Below are positions 1 through 9,541 of a DNA stretch of 64,000 nt, in pieces. A program made the position numbers and the translations under genes. The notes under the pieces are model-generated. The model saw only the letters and a program-made list of their open reading frames with translations, did not search any database and had not been told where the DNA came from. Each line of letters opens with the position of its first letter. The first letter of the stretch is position 1. Source of the DNA: Methylophaga sp. OBS3 (GTDB lineage: Bacteria; Pseudomonadota; Gammaproteobacteria; Nitrosococcales; Methylophagaceae); the NCBI RefSeq assembly GCF_026319325.1, contig NZ_JAPDMU010000001.1, positions 824,410 through 888,409 on the forward strand, read 5' to 3'.

Positions 1-2176
1 CATTTTTGTTATCTGCCTCAATTTCCGCTTTGTTATCCAATAATTGGGCGTAGCCCAAAATACTATTTAGCGGCGTTCTAAGCTCATGACTTATCCCAGT
101 GATATAACGGCTTTTCGCTTCGTTAGCTTGCTCGGCAACCACACGAGCACTTTGTAACTCTGCGTCAGTTAATTCATGAAGTTTAATTTCGCGCTGTAAC
201 AAGTTGGTTTGGTGAATTGACTCTTGTTGGGCGACATGGCGACTTTGTGAGGTAAGCAATAACCACCAAACAATGATGCCACTGACAAGCACCATCGCCG
301 AAAAGGCTTTTAAAAAGCCAACCTGAATCTCTGGCAGTATATGGGCAATATTGGCGGTGGTTGTCAGCGAAATATGCAGATAGATAAGACCAAAAATGGC
401 GGCTAAAAATGACACTGTCATAGTCATCAGCAAGATGTAATGACCAACCCCACTTTGAATATAGCCCCAAAGCGACCTCGGCAAAATCTTAGTCATCAAT
501 GACTGGAACTGTGAGTCCAACTTAGCATGAGGTTTACAGGCATCATTACAACGAGCGTCTAGGCAACAACATAACGAGCAAATAGCACCCTGATAGGCTG
601 GACAATAAGCAACATCATCCACCTCATATTCACGATCACAAATGCTACAAACTTCTTTCGTTTTTGCCGGACGAAATTGATGAGGTTTACGCGCTAAATA
701 ATATTTTCCCTTGGTCCACCAAGCGATTAATGGCGAACAAATTAACGCTGTAAACATCGCGATAAATGAAGAAAATGATTGCGCTTCAATCCCGAAAATT
801 CCGACAAACGATAACACTGACAATATCGATGCTATTGCCATCGTGCCGACACCGACCGGGTTAATGTCGTATAAGTATGCTCTGCGAAACTCGACACCTT
901 TAGGACTTAAACCTAGCGGCTTATTGATAACCAAGTCAGCAACCACGGCCGTTATCCAAGAAATCGCAATGTTGGAATACAAGCCGAGGATTTGTTCTAA
1001 GGCCTCGAAAACATCCAACAACATCAACATCGTGGCAATCATGACGTTGAATAATAGCCAGACAACACGCCCCGGATGGCTATGGGTTAAACGAGCGAAA
1101 AAGTTAGACCAGGCCAGTGAGCCAGCATAAGCATTTGTAATGTTGATTTTTATCTGAGATAAAACAACAAAAAACACCGTCACAGCCAGTAATACATCAG
1201 CATTATCAAACACATAGCTAAATGCTGTGTGATACATATAGGTTGGATTAATTGCCTCTTGAGCAGATTGACTGGCCGTAATGACTAAATAGGCGAGTAA
1301 CACCCCAGCAAACATTTTGATCATGCCGATAAAAACCCAACCTGGGCCAGCAGCAATAACACCCAAATACCAACGCAGTCTGTTTTCTTTCGTTTTTTCT
1401 GGCATAAAACGCAAAAAGTCGACCTGCTCACCAACTTGAGGGATCAAAGCCATGCCAATAGCGATAGCCGTACCAAACATATAGATGTTAAAGCCGCTGT
1501 CGTAACCAGACGCACCCGCAAAGTTTATTACCCCTCTGACGGTTTCTGGTTCTTTGATAAAAATAACGACAAACGGCAATATCATTAAGAACAACCAAAC
1601 CGGTTGGGTAATCATCTGAATTCGACTGATCAGCGTCACACCATGGGTTACCAACGGGATGATCACAACGGCGGAGATCAGATACCAAACCTGTATGGGA
1701 AAATCGAAATACATACTCAACGCATAAGCCATGATGACGGCTTCTAATGCGAATAATATGAAGGTAAAGGTCGCGTAGACAAATGAGGATATGGTCGAAC
1801 CAATGTAGCCAAAACCCGCACCACGGGTTAGCAAATCCATATCTAAACCAAACTTTGCTGCGTAATAACTGATTGGCAAGCTGGTAAGGAAAATAATCAG
1901 GCTGATAGTCAGAATTGCCCAAAAGGCATTCACAAAGCCAAAGTTAACGGCAAGTGCTGCACCGATAACCTCTAAAACCAGAAAGGAAATGGCGCCTAAA
2001 GCGGTATTGGAGACACGAAAAATTGACCACTTACGGAAAGCATGTGGCGTAAATCGTAACGCATAATCTTCCAGCGTTTCGTTCGCAACCCAAGTATTGT
2101 AATCACGGCGAATTTTAACAATACGTTGCGGTGCATTATGTTCTGATGATTCCATCAAAGCATCATTGTTACTCAA
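1..2176 (-). CDS. NCS1 permease-like / histidine kinase fusion (3' end outside window)
   Basis: This is a membrane sensor kinase whose sensory half is a transporter-like domain. 725 residues are visible and the gene runs off the left edge. Residues 1-470 resemble the NCS1 purine/cytosine permease family with about 12 hydrophobic segments. Residues 510-547 form a cysteine-rich stretch (CxxC, later CSLCCC, nine Cys). Two further membrane segments and a short linker follow, then the kinase H-box HELRTPLN with the phospho-acceptor His697. I chose a TTG start at 2176 because AGGAAG lies 7 nt upstream; an ATG is available at 2155. The gene follows the urease operon on the same strand but has its own promoter-like region. 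Transporter-kinase fusions are an established theme (CbrA and CrbS use SSS domains). Sensing of urea, amides or a purine is inference. ATPase and receiver domains would lie outside the window. Confidence 0.88.
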   Translation of the reverse strand, partial: MSNNDALMESSEHNAPQRIVKIRRDYNTWVANETLEDYALRFTPHAFRKWSIFRVSNTALGAISFLVLEVIGAALAVNFGFVNAFWAILTISLIIFLTSLPISYYAAKFGLDMDLLTRGAGFGYIGSTISSFVYATFTFILFALEAVIMAYALSMYFDFPIQVWYLISAVVIIPLVTHGVTLISRIQMITQPVWLFLMILPFVVIFIKEPETVRGVINFAGASGYDSGFNIYMFGTAIAIGMALIPQVGEQVDFLRFMPEKTKENRLRWYLGVIAAGPGWVFIGMIKMFAGVLLAYLVITASQSAQEAINPTYMYHTAFSYVFDNADVLLAVTVFFVVLSQIKINITNAYAGSLAWSNFFARLTHSHPGRVVWLLFNVMIATMLMLLDVFEALEQILGLYSNIAISWITAVVADLVINKPLGLSPKGVEFRRAYLYDINPVGVGTMAIASILSVLSFVGIFGIEAQSFSSFIAMFTALICSPLIAWWTKGKYYLARKPHQFRPAKTKEVCSICDREYEVDDVAYCPAYQGAICSLCCCLDARCNDACKPHAKLDSQFQSLMTKILPRSLWGYIQSGVGHYILLMTMTVSFLAAIFGLIYLHISLTTTANIAHILPEIQVGFLKAFSAMVLVSGIIVWWLLLTSQSRHVAQQESIHQTNLLQREIKLHELTDAELQSARVVAEQANEAKSRYITGISHELRTPLNSILGYAQLLDNKAEIEADNKN

Positions 2177-2232
2177 GATGACTTCCTGATTAGTTTTATC
2201 CAGTTACAAGAATAGCAACCAGAAAAATCACT

Positions 2233-2257
2233 ATTGGATGACATTCATTCATCCAAT
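2233..2257. repeat. Inverted repeat in the leader of the permease-kinase gene
   Basis: Perfect 8-bp arms ATTGGATG/CATCCAAT are separated by 9 nt. The repeat lies just downstream of the proposed promoter, so it could form an mRNA leader hairpin or be an operator. No function can be assigned. Confidence 0.4.
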
Positions 2258-2306
2258 GGCATCATAACGTATGCGTAGGTTTACGTTATCTACGTAATAT
2301 TACGTA
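2254..2306 (-). promoter_or_regulatory. Candidate activator site and promoter of the permease-kinase gene
   Basis: A perfect 16-bp palindrome, TACGTAATATTACGTA, lies at 2291-2306. On the minus strand a TATGAT -10-like box follows at 2266-2261 with a weak -35 (ATAACG) 17 bp before it, placing the dyad centre near -44. TAC-bearing 7-mers separated by 2 bp resemble NarL/LuxR-type response-regulator sites. A near-identical dyad sits in front of the porin gene at 15928-15943. The box assignments are by eye. Confidence 0.5.
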
Positions 2307-2327
2307 TAGATCGTTTTATAGTGAATA

Positions 2328-2345
2328 CCGGGGCAATAGCCCCGG
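2328..2345 (-). terminator. Hairpin after the urease operon
   Basis: A perfect 7-bp GC-rich stem CCGGGGC/GCCCCGG with an AATA loop lies 15 nt after the hupE stop codon. The following minus-strand sequence is only modestly T-rich, so termination may be partial. Confidence 0.55.
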
Positions 2346-2360
2346 CACCAACTTTCCTTT

Positions 2361-2930
2361 TTAAGTGAACAACAAATAGGTGCCACTTAGGGTTAACAGC
2401 GTGGCCAAACCACGTTGGAGATATAAGCCAATCGTATTTTTAAACGTCGCAAGATAAACACCTGCTCCTAATAACAACATTGTCGCTAGGATGATGCCGC
2501 CAACCGCAGCAAAACCACCGCCTGTAGCAATCATTTCTTGGCCATGAACAAAACCATGTAAAACCGCGAAAACACTCGCTAAAATCAATTGAACTACCGT
2601 ATTAATTTGCGTGTTTAACAAAATAACTAAGCCCATTGCTAAAACACTCACCGCGATAGCCAATTCAACAAATGCCATACCAGTTAATACCGCGCCAAGA
2701 ACGATACCGACCAACATAAACAAGGTGAATTGAACAGGCACTTGCCACTTGGCTGCTGTTTGCGACTTACCCGCCCAGTAACCAACCGCCAGCATCACAA
2801 GCAAATGATCAATGCCGGTGAATGGATGACTAAATCCCCCTGCAAAATTAGCAATATCATGGCCCGGATGCGCTAATGCGATACTTGGAAAAAGTAAGGC
2901 CGCCAGCAGTGTGTAAAAAGATTTTTTCAT
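2361..2930 (-). CDS. hupE: HupE/UreJ family membrane protein
   Basis: A 189-aa polytopic membrane protein with an N-terminal signal sequence ending near ALA-HPGHD. It carries the family hallmarks HPGHD near residue 21, HPFTGIDHLLVML near 36 and HGFVHGQE near 125, which supply conserved metal-coordinating His/Asp residues in the membrane. About six hydrophobic segments are visible. HupE/UreJ proteins are nickel (or cobalt) carriers found with NiFe hydrogenase or urease genes. Its place as last gene of the urease cluster, 23 nt after ureG, supports nickel supply for urease. The nickel role is from family knowledge. Confidence 0.88.
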   Translation of the reverse strand: MKKSFYTLLAALLFPSIALAHPGHDIANFAGGFSHPFTGIDHLLVMLAVGYWAGKSQTAAKWQVPVQFTLFMLVGIVLGAVLTGMAFVELAIAVSVLAMGLVILLNTQINTVVQLILASVFAVLHGFVHGQEMIATGGGFAAVGGIILATMLLLGAGVYLATFKNTIGLYLQRGLATLLTLSGTYLLFT

Positions 2931-2953
2931 TTTTTCCTCTCTTGGTTGAGCGG

Positions 2954-3562
2954 TTAGTTCAACATCAAACCTTGCTTTTCAATAAAGGCAATAATATCTG
3001 CCAGCCCGTCTTCTGCTTTTAAATTACTAAATACAAAAGGTCGTTCACCACGCATACGTTTAGCATCACGATCCATCACTTCTAATGACGCACCAACCAA
3101 TGGCGCTAAATCGGTTTTATTAATGACGAGCAAATCTGACTTGGTTATACCCGGGCCACCTTTACGTGGAATCTTCTCACCAGCCGATACGTCAATAACG
3201 TAGATAGTCAGATCGGATAATTCAGGGCTAAACGTCGCTGCTAAGTTATCACCACCACTCTCAACAAATACGATTTCTAATGGATCAAAACGTTTGCTTA
3301 ACTGAGCAACCGCTTCAAGATTCATGGATGCGTCTTCACGGATGGCCGTATGCGGGCAACCGCCAGTTTCAACACCAATAATACGATCGGCAGACAAAGC
3401 TTCGTTGCGTGTTAAAAACTCCGCATCTTCTTTGGTGTAAATATCGTTGGTGACGACTGCAATGTTGTACTTATCACGTAACTTCTTACATAAAGCTAAT
3501 GTTAAAGCGGTTTTGCCTGAGCCAACTGGCCCACCAATACCTACGCGTAAAGGTTCTTTCAT
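2954..3562 (-). CDS. ureG: Urease accessory GTPase UreG
   Basis: A 202-aa SIMIBI-class GTPase that powers nickel delivery to apo-urease in the cytoplasm. The P-loop [11 protein letters not shown] is at residues 10-20. [15 protein letters not shown], the [15 protein letters not shown] switch region and the [11 protein letters not shown] base-specificity motif are all present. The nickel-binding Cys-Pro-His is intact ([13 protein letters not shown]). Length is normal for the family. It lies between ureF (16 nt upstream) and hupE. It dimerises with nickel and GTP and acts with UreF, UreD and UreE. Confidence 0.97.
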   Translation of the reverse strand: MKEPLRVGIGGPVGSGKTALTLALCKKLRDKYNIAVVTNDIYTKEDAEFLTRNEALSADRIIGVETGGCPHTAIREDASMNLEAVAQLSKRFDPLEIVFVESGGDNLAATFSPELSDLTIYVIDVSAGEKIPRKGGPGITKSDLLVINKTDLAPLVGASLEVMDRDAKRMRGERPFVFSNLKAEDGLADIIAFIEKQGLMLN

Positions 3563-3578
3563 CTTAACGGTCTCTCAA

Positions 3579-4256
3579 TCAGGATCGAAATAATCGGGAA
3601 TACTGTGTTTCATGTCGGCAGCCAGCAATGCTCAGTGCCGGACAAAAATTGTGGATGTCATCATCAGCAATTTGCATGGACTCTTCGACCAACGCCGGAA
3701 TCATCTTAGCGAGGTCGGACAAAATACGTTGTCCAGCGACCTGCCCTAAAGGCACGGCTTTCATAACTGCACTGACTTGGTTTTCTAAAAATGACCAAAT
3801 ATAGGCATGTAGAGTCTCTGCTAATGGGATTTCCCATTGCCAAGCACTGGCTGCATACATAGTTGGAAAAGCTGGCTGTTCCATTGACTCACTAAAAGCC
3901 AACACATTATCAGGCCACGTTGCTAAGTCGCGCTGTAGTCTTAACAGTGAATACGCCATTTGCTGCGTTTCAGCCAAGGCTTCACTACTATCACGCCCAG
4001 CTTGGTAAAAGTCATCCCAAGCTTGTACTTGCACGGTATCCATTTTTTGCCACGCCTCAAATAAACGACGTAACACGGGTAATTCAAAATTGACGTAATA
4101 GATCGACATGACATCGCCAATCCATTGTTTAGCTGTATCAACATCACGAACAGCCTGGGTTTCAATAGCCCACTCTAAACCTTGTGAGTAACTATACGCT
4201 CCCACTGGCAGCATCGGGCTGGCAAGCTGAAGAAGTCGTGATAATGACGCCGTCAT
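3579..4256 (-). CDS. ureF: Urease accessory protein UreF
   Basis: A 225-aa all-helical protein of the UreF family. The N-terminus LLQLASPMLPVGAYSYSQGLE is the typical opening, and the C-terminal half contains the family pattern PLGQVAGQRIL followed by a C-terminal tail. UreF bridges UreD and UreG in the urease activation complex and is thought to gate nickel transfer and GTP hydrolysis. It starts 6 nt after the ureE stop, consistent with co-translation. Confidence 0.95.
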   Translation of the reverse strand: MTASLSRLLQLASPMLPVGAYSYSQGLEWAIETQAVRDVDTAKQWIGDVMSIYYVNFELPVLRRLFEAWQKMDTVQVQAWDDFYQAGRDSSEALAETQQMAYSLLRLQRDLATWPDNVLAFSESMEQPAFPTMYAASAWQWEIPLAETLHAYIWSFLENQVSAVMKAVPLGQVAGQRILSDLAKMIPALVEESMQIADDDIHNFCPALSIAGCRHETQYSRLFRS

Positions 4257-4262
4257 AAAATG

Positions 4263-4766
4263 TTAATGGCTATGTCCATGATGGTGATGGTGGCTGTGAA
4301 CATGATCGTCATCATCGTGATGATGGTGATGTCCGCCACCAGAGTACGCGCCCGATTCAGGTTCAAATGGCGCTTGTAACTCTTCAACCTGCACACCAAG
4401 TCCTATTAACATGTCTTTTAAAACGTAATCTGACTCAAGCTTTAACCAGCCATCACCAATTTCCAAAGGCACATGACGATTACCCAAATGATAAGCCGCA
4501 CGGGTTAAAGCATGCGCATTAGTGGCAGTCACCTGCATTACTGATTGATCAGCAGCAACAACCTTAATCACTTCACCGGTATCGGCTTTGAGGTAATCAC
4601 CGCCGCGTAAAATGGTGCCACGTTCCATAAACAAAGCGGCCTCAGTGCCGGACTGTAAGGTAACGCGAATACGGCTCTTTTGCCGTAAATCAAAGCTCAA
4701 CGCGACAACATCATCAATCGTTGTATCACTATGAATATGAGAAAGCTTGGTCGAAAAAGACAGCAT
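4263..4766 (-). CDS. ureE: Urease nickel metallochaperone UreE, His-rich tail
   Basis: A 167-aa nickel chaperone. Residues 1-75 form the UreE N-terminal peptide-binding-like domain and residues 75-140 the metal-binding domain, with the conserved YHLGNRHVPLEI motif carrying the interface His. The last 23 or so residues are a nickel-buffering tail containing 14 histidines interleaved with aspartates. It donates nickel to the UreG/UreF/UreD complex. It lies 8 nt after ureC. Such a tail can also store nickel, which fits the adjacent HupE. Confidence 0.97.
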   Translation of the reverse strand: MLSFSTKLSHIHSDTTIDDVVALSFDLRQKSRIRVTLQSGTEAALFMERGTILRGGDYLKADTGEVIKVVAADQSVMQVTATNAHALTRAAYHLGNRHVPLEIGDGWLKLESDYVLKDMLIGLGVQVEELQAPFEPESGAYSGGGHHHHHDDDDHVHSHHHHHGHSH

Positions 4767-4774
4767 GTTTGTCC

Positions 4775-6493
4775 TTAGAATAAAAAGTAACGTTGAGCCA
4801 TCGGCAGCTCGACCGCAGGCTCACAAATCAGCAATTCACCATCAGCCAACACTTGATAGGTTTCTGGATCCACGGTTATCTCAGGCGTCGCGTCATTCAA
4901 CACCATATCTTTTTTACTGATGCTCCGGCAGTTTTTGACTGCAACCAGTGGCTTTTCTAAACCTAACGCTTGCACATCAGGGTTATTCAGGGCGGCTTGA
5001 GAAACAAATGTCACTGAGCTTTTTAATGCTTTGCCATAACTACCAAACATCGGTCGGTAATGGACTGGTTGTGGTGTCGGGATAGAGGCATTGGGATCGC
5101 CCATTGCTGCGGCTGCAATCATGCCGCCTTTCAAAATCAACGTCGGTTTCACACCAAAAAATGCTGGACGCCACAAAACCAAATCCGCCAACTTACCTGT
5201 TTCAATCGAACCCACCGTATCTGAAATACCATGGGTAATCGCTGGGTTGATAGTGTATTTAGCAATGTAACGTTTCACCCGGTAGTTATCGGCATCACCG
5301 TCATTACTTGCCGCATCTTCTGGTAAAGCGCCACGTTGTAACTTCATTTTATGGGCTGTTTGCCAAGTACGAATCACCACTTCCCCTACTCGGCCCATTG
5401 CCTGTGAATCTGATGACATCATGGCAAATGCACCGGTGTCATGCAGAATATCTTCAGCTGCAATGGTTTCACGACGAATTCGCGACTCAGCAAACGCAAC
5501 ATCTTCGGCAATGGAAGGGTCAAGGTGATGACACACCATCAACATATCCAAATGCTCATCTAAGGTATTGACCGTAAATGGTCGGGTGGGATTGGTTGAG
5601 GAAGGTAAAACATTACTTGAGCTAATGGCTTTGATAATGTCTGGTGCATGACCACCACCCGCCCCTTCGGTATGAAAGGTATGAATAGTGCGGCCTTTGA
5701 ATGCATCCAAAGTGGTTTCAACAAAACCTGACTCATTTAAGGTGTCTGAGTGAATGGCGACCTGAATATCCATTTCTTCTGCAACTGACAAACAGTTATC
5801 AATCGCTGCTGGCGTGGTACCCCAATCTTCATGAAGTTTTAAGCCAATAACACCAGCCGTCACTTGCTCTCTGGCAGGCTCAGGTTTAGAGACGTTACCT
5901 TTACCGAAAAAGCCCATATTCATTGGGAAAGCTTCAGCGGCTTCAAGCATACGATGAATATGCCATGGCCCCGGTGTACAAGTTGTTGCATACGTCCCTG
6001 TTGCAGGCCCGGTTCCGCCGCCAAGCATCGTGGTGACACCTGACATTAAGGCTTCTTCAATTTGTTGTGGGCAAATCCAGTGAATATGACTATCAATACC
6101 ACCAGCGGTGAGAATCATACCCTCGCCAGCAATAACTTCAGTACCGGCGCCAACAGGAATAGTGACATTCGGTTGGATATCGGGATTTCCGGCTTTACCA
6201 ATTGCCCAGATATTGCCGTCTTTAATAGCGACATCGGCTTTGATAATACCGGTTACCGCATCAATGATAAGCGCGTTGGTAATGACGGTATCGGCGATTT
6301 CATCAGCACATAATTGTGATTGGCCCATACCATCACGAATGACCTTACCACCACCAAACTTTACTTCTTCACCGTAGGTCGTGAAGTCTTTCTCAACTTC
6401 GATCCATAACTCGGTATCAGCTAGGCGAATTTTGTCGCCAACGGTTGGGCCAAACATTTCAGCATAAGCTTGGCGGTCAATTTTTAAGCTCAT
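4775..6493 (-). CDS. ureC: Urease alpha subunit UreC
   Basis: The 572-aa catalytic subunit, which hydrolyses urea to ammonia and carbamate. All active-site signatures are visible: the HIHWICPQQ nickel-binding His pair, the carbamylated lysine in [30 protein letters not shown], the mobile flap [22 protein letters not shown] with the catalytic His, and [10 protein letters not shown] with the nickel-ligand Asp. Length is close to the usual 566-570 residues, so the enzyme should be functional. The start overlaps the ureB stop by 4 nt (translational coupling). As in most bacteria, beta and gamma subunits are separate genes. Confidence 0.99.
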   Translation of the reverse strand: MSLKIDRQAYAEMFGPTVGDKIRLADTELWIEVEKDFTTYGEEVKFGGGKVIRDGMGQSQLCADEIADTVITNALIIDAVTGIIKADVAIKDGNIWAIGKAGNPDIQPNVTIPVGAGTEVIAGEGMILTAGGIDSHIHWICPQQIEEALMSGVTTMLGGGTGPATGTYATTCTPGPWHIHRMLEAAEAFPMNMGFFGKGNVSKPEPAREQVTAGVIGLKLHEDWGTTPAAIDNCLSVAEEMDIQVAIHSDTLNESGFVETTLDAFKGRTIHTFHTEGAGGGHAPDIIKAISSSNVLPSSTNPTRPFTVNTLDEHLDMLMVCHHLDPSIAEDVAFAESRIRRETIAAEDILHDTGAFAMMSSDSQAMGRVGEVVIRTWQTAHKMKLQRGALPEDAASNDGDADNYRVKRYIAKYTINPAITHGISDTVGSIETGKLADLVLWRPAFFGVKPTLILKGGMIAAAAMGDPNASIPTPQPVHYRPMFGSYGKALKSSVTFVSQAALNNPDVQALGLEKPLVAVKNCRSISKKDMVLNDATPEITVDPETYQVLADGELLICEPAVELPMAQRYFLF

Positions 6494-6804
6494 GACAAGG
6501 CCCCCATGACTCTACCTGCAAAACCATAAACCTGACGTTGGCCTGATAAAGCCACTAATTCAACTGTTCGCATCTGACCTGGTTCAAACCTCACGGCGGT
6601 TCCAGGCGCAATATTTAACCGAAAGCCGTAAGCCTTATCACGGTCAAACAGCAACGCATCATTTACTTCAAAAAAGTGGTAGTGCGAGCCGATTTGTACC
6701 GGTCGGTCACCACTGTTTGAGACATCAATGGTTATCAGCTCACGATCTTCATTCATCGATAACTGACCGGGTTTCACTCGCATTTCGCCTGGAATCATCG
6801 TCAT
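6490..6804 (-). CDS. ureB: Urease beta subunit UreB
   Basis: A 104-aa structural subunit. It begins [12 protein letters not shown] (third codon onward) and contains the typical [16 protein letters not shown] and [20 protein letters not shown] segments, ending in YGFAGRVMG. It has no catalytic residues but completes the (alpha beta gamma)3 assembly. It overlaps ureC by 4 nt and starts 5 nt after ureA. Confidence 0.98.
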   Translation of the reverse strand: MTMIPGEMRVKPGQLSMNEDRELITIDVSNSGDRPVQIGSHYHFFEVNDALLFDRDKAYGFRLNIAPGTAVRFEPGQMRTVELVALSGQRQVYGFAGRVMGALS

Positions 6805-6809
6805 CGTCC

Positions 6810-7112
6810 TTAAATAATCGGGTTATGTACTGTGACCAACTTAGTACCATCTGGAAATGTCGCTTCCACCTGAATTTCGGGCAACATTTCTGCAATACCA
6901 TCCATCACGTCATCTCGTGTTAATAAGGTCGCACCGTAATCCATCAGATCGGCAACGGTTCTGCCATCTCTTGCCCCTTCCATAATGGCTGCAGAGATAA
7001 AGGCCACCGCTTCTGGATAATTAAGCTTTAAACCACGATCTTTACGCCGCTCAGCCAATAGCGCTGCGGTAAAAATTAATAACTTATCTTTTTCTCTAGG
7101 GGTCAATTCCAT
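6810..7112 (-). CDS. ureA: Urease gamma subunit UreA
   Basis: A 100-aa subunit of typical length opening with [14 protein letters not shown]. It contains [25 protein letters not shown] and [29 protein letters not shown], all hallmark UreA segments. It is first of the structural genes, 20 nt after ureD. Confidence 0.98.
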   Translation of the reverse strand: MELTPREKDKLLIFTAALLAERRKDRGLKLNYPEAVAFISAAIMEGARDGRTVADLMDYGATLLTRDDVMDGIAEMLPEIQVEATFPDGTKLVTVHNPII

Positions 7113-7132
7113 TGCTTGTCAGCCCTTATCAA

Positions 7133-8023
7133 TTAAGTGGACCAAATGCGTGGTCGGCTAGCCTCGCGCTCGCCATACCAAGGACGCAAATAGTGCCAAA
7201 TTTTTTCAAAATACATTTTTGCTTCTTGGGCACAGCTACCCATATAACGTGCTGTAAATATCTGGGGTAATGCTGACACACCATAATCTGCTTTTGACGT
7301 CAGGGTGATGTCCTGACATTGCTTCAATACTTCAGCCGGCGTCTCACTAGCAGCAACCACTAAACTACCGAAGACAACATGTTCGTGAAGTCCAGCCATT
7401 GCCGTTAACAATTTACTGTTTGGGTTCATTAAAGCGGATTCATTCCAAATAAGCTTGTCTTCACGTCTGATTTGTAATTTTTGACGAAATTGGCCGGTCT
7501 GCCAACGCTCGCCACTGGCTTTGCGGCCTAAACAAACCACTTCCCAGCCAGCAAAGACAGCTGACTTGGCTAAATTCACTTGGGTATTTAAAACGACATC
7601 TGCACTATCAAATACGATATTTTCCTGTGGTAACCATTCAAGGCGTGCATTGTCAGCCACATTGATCACAATATCTTGGCTGGCTTGTCGTCCGAGTGAT
7701 TTGTACCACTTAGTTGCCCCCGGTGTCGTTAATAATGCTGATGACTTTGAGGCCATATCAACACCAAGAAAGAGATGATCACCACCAGCGACACCACCTG
7801 GCGGATGAATAATCACACCATGTGCTACGTCAGGGCCTTCTGGGTAAAGGATTTTTTGCAGTACTAGCGGACCATGATGTTGCCTGCGCGCCAGTGTTGA
7901 TTGATTTGAGCGGTGGTCAAACATCAGTTTCAGACTGGCATCCCAGCCAGTCATCAACTGATTTGAGGTATGACTAACTACTTTTTCTATTAACGGTAAC
8001 GCTGATTGCGAGCGCACATTCAT
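7133..8023 (-). CDS. ureD: Urease accessory protein UreD
   Basis: A 296-aa UreD/UreH family scaffold that binds apo-urease and carries nickel through an internal tunnel with UreF and UreG. Family segments are visible: HHGPLVLQKILYPEG, IIHPPGGVAGGD, LLTTPGATKWYKS, WLPQENIVFDSA and the C-terminal MYFEKIWHYLRPWYGEREASRPRIW. It leads the urease gene set ureDABCEFG. A short hairpin (TGTTGC/GCAACA, 8041-8059) lies between it and urtE, but the genes are probably one transcription unit with urt. Confidence 0.95.
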   Translation of the reverse strand: MNVRSQSALPLIEKVVSHTSNQLMTGWDASLKLMFDHRSNQSTLARRQHHGPLVLQKILYPEGPDVAHGVIIHPPGGVAGGDHLFLGVDMASKSSALLTTPGATKWYKSLGRQASQDIVINVADNARLEWLPQENIVFDSADVVLNTQVNLAKSAVFAGWEVVCLGRKASGERWQTGQFRQKLQIRREDKLIWNESALMNPNSKLLTAMAGLHEHVVFGSLVVAASETPAEVLKQCQDITLTSKADYGVSALPQIFTARYMGSCAQEAKMYFEKIWHYLRPWYGEREASRPRIWST

Positions 8024-8085
8024 GCCAACACTCTCCTACATGTTGCACATAGAGCAACACATTTGTGCGCCAATAACAATAGAAC

Positions 8086-8775
8086 TTATACCGTCAGGTA
8101 CTTTTTAACCATTGCCGCATCTACGTTTTCACGCAGATCTTCATGGATAAACTTACCTTTCTCAATCACGATAATTCGATCTGCGATCTCCATGGTAAAG
8201 CTCAATACCTGCTCAGAAACAATGATGGTAATTTCACGCATCTGACGAATTTCATTTAAGACTTTGGCAATGTCTTTAATGATTGATGGCTGAATACCCT
8301 CAGTCGGTTCATCTAACAACAATACTTTTGGATTGGTCACCAAAGCACGGGCAATCGCCAACTGTTGCTGCTGACCGCCTGACAAGTTACCACCTTTACG
8401 ATGACGCATATCATGTAGCACAGGAAACAATGAAAAGATGTCATCCGGAATCGATTTCATTTTCGATACTTGTAGACCCGTTTCAATGTTTTCCTGCACG
8501 GTTAAGGTTGGGAAAATCATCCGGCCTTGTGGCACATAAGCGATACCATTAGCAACCCGCTTATGGCTTTCCATGCCATTAACATCAACACCTTCAACAG
8601 AAACTTTATCAGCCTGACTTGGCAGAATGCCCATCAAAGATTTGAACAGTGTAGTTTTACCCATACCATTTCGGCCCATGATTGCCAGCGTTTCATTCTT
8701 ATTGACGTTAAAGCTGATGTCGTGAATAACCTGGCTCTGACCATAACTAACTTGTAAATTTTCTACTTCAAACAT
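8086..8775 (-). CDS. urtE: Urea ABC transporter ATPase UrtE
   Basis: A 229-aa LivF-type ATPase, cytoplasmic motor of the urea importer. Walker A GRNGMGKTTL is at about residues 34-43, signature LSGGQQQQLAIARAL near 134, and Walker B VLLLDEPTEGIQPSI near 155. The MGRNGMGKTTLFK variant is typical of UrtE. It pairs with UrtD and starts 19 nt after it. Its position beside urease makes urea the likely substrate rather than branched-chain amino acids. In Methylophilus related Fmd transporters take short-chain amides as well as urea. Confidence 0.95.
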   Translation of the reverse strand: MFEVENLQVSYGQSQVIHDISFNVNKNETLAIMGRNGMGKTTLFKSLMGILPSQADKVSVEGVDVNGMESHKRVANGIAYVPQGRMIFPTLTVQENIETGLQVSKMKSIPDDIFSLFPVLHDMRHRKGGNLSGGQQQQLAIARALVTNPKVLLLDEPTEGIQPSIIKDIAKVLNEIRQMREITIIVSEQVLSFTMEIADRIIVIEKGKFIHEDLRENVDAAMVKKYLTV

Positions 8776-8794
8776 GGTTAATCTCCAGCGTTAA

Positions 8795-9541
8795 TCAATG
8801 ACCAAGATAGACTTCGATGACTTTTTCATCCGCCTGAACTTTTTCCATAGGGCCTTCAGCAAGGATTTTGCCTTGGTGCAATACAGTGACCTTACGGGCT
8901 ATTTTCTTGACGAACTCCATATCATGTTCGATAACAATCACCGAACGGTTTTCACAGATACGGTTTAACAGTTCCGCCGTTTCATCACGTTCCTTGGCGC
9001 TCATCCCTGCGACCGGTTCATCTAACATGAGTAGCTCAGGGTCTTGCATCAACAACATGCCGATTTCTAACCATTGCTTTTGACCATGACTGAGAATAGC
9101 TGCTTCTGTATCCAATAATTCATCTAACTGGATGTCTTTGGCCACCTGATTAACACGTTCAATGACGGCATCAGTGGTTTTGAAAAACAAGCTACCAAAC
9201 ACACCACGACCTTCTGGATAAGACACTTCTAGGTTTTGATAGACCGTTAGGTTTTCATAAATCGACGGAGTCTGAAACTTACGGCCAATACCTGCACGAA
9301 CGATTTGATGTTCAGCCATCTTGGTCATTTCAGTATTTTTAAAGCTGATAGAACCGCTACTTGCTTTGGTTTTACCGCAAATCAAATCCAGCAAGGTGGT
9401 TTTACCGGCCCCGTTAGGACCGATAACCACACGCAGTTCATTTTTGTCGATATACATATTTAACGAATCAACTGCTTTAAAGCCGTCGAAGGAAACCGTC
9501 AGGTCTTCAATGGCCAATAAAAAGTCGGTATTTGTGCTCAT
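8795..9541 (-). CDS. urtD: Urea ABC transporter ATPase UrtD
   Basis: A 248-aa LivG-type ATPase. Walker A GPNGAGKTTLLDLI is near residue 43, the signature-region variant LSHGQKQWLEIGMLL (typical of UrtD) near 155, and Walker B LLMLDEPVAGMS near 177. It forms the second half of the ATPase pair with UrtE. Its start shares one nucleotide with the urtC stop, indicating tight coupling in the urtABCDE operon. Confidence 0.95.
   Translation of the reverse strand: MSTNTDFLLAIEDLTVSFDGFKAVDSLNMYIDKNELRVVIGPNGAGKTTLLDLICGKTKASSGSISFKNTEMTKMAEHQIVRAGIGRKFQTPSIYENLTVYQNLEVSYPEGRGVFGSLFFKTTDAVIERVNQVAKDIQLDELLDTEAAILSHGQKQWLEIGMLLMQDPELLMLDEPVAGMSAKERDETAELLNRICENRSVIVIEHDMEFVKKIARKVTVLHQGKILAEGPMEKVQADEKVIEVYLGH

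Noticed and set aside
2265..2288. Second operator (TAACGT...ACGTTA) beside the kinase-gene palindrome
   Set aside because: The 12-bp separation and overlap with the proposed -35/-10 region make it ambiguous, and no matching copy exists at the porin promoter.
4263..4340. Low-complexity CAT/ATG repeat as a microsatellite
   Set aside because: It encodes the His-rich nickel-binding tail of UreE in frame, so it is coding sequence and not a separate repeat.
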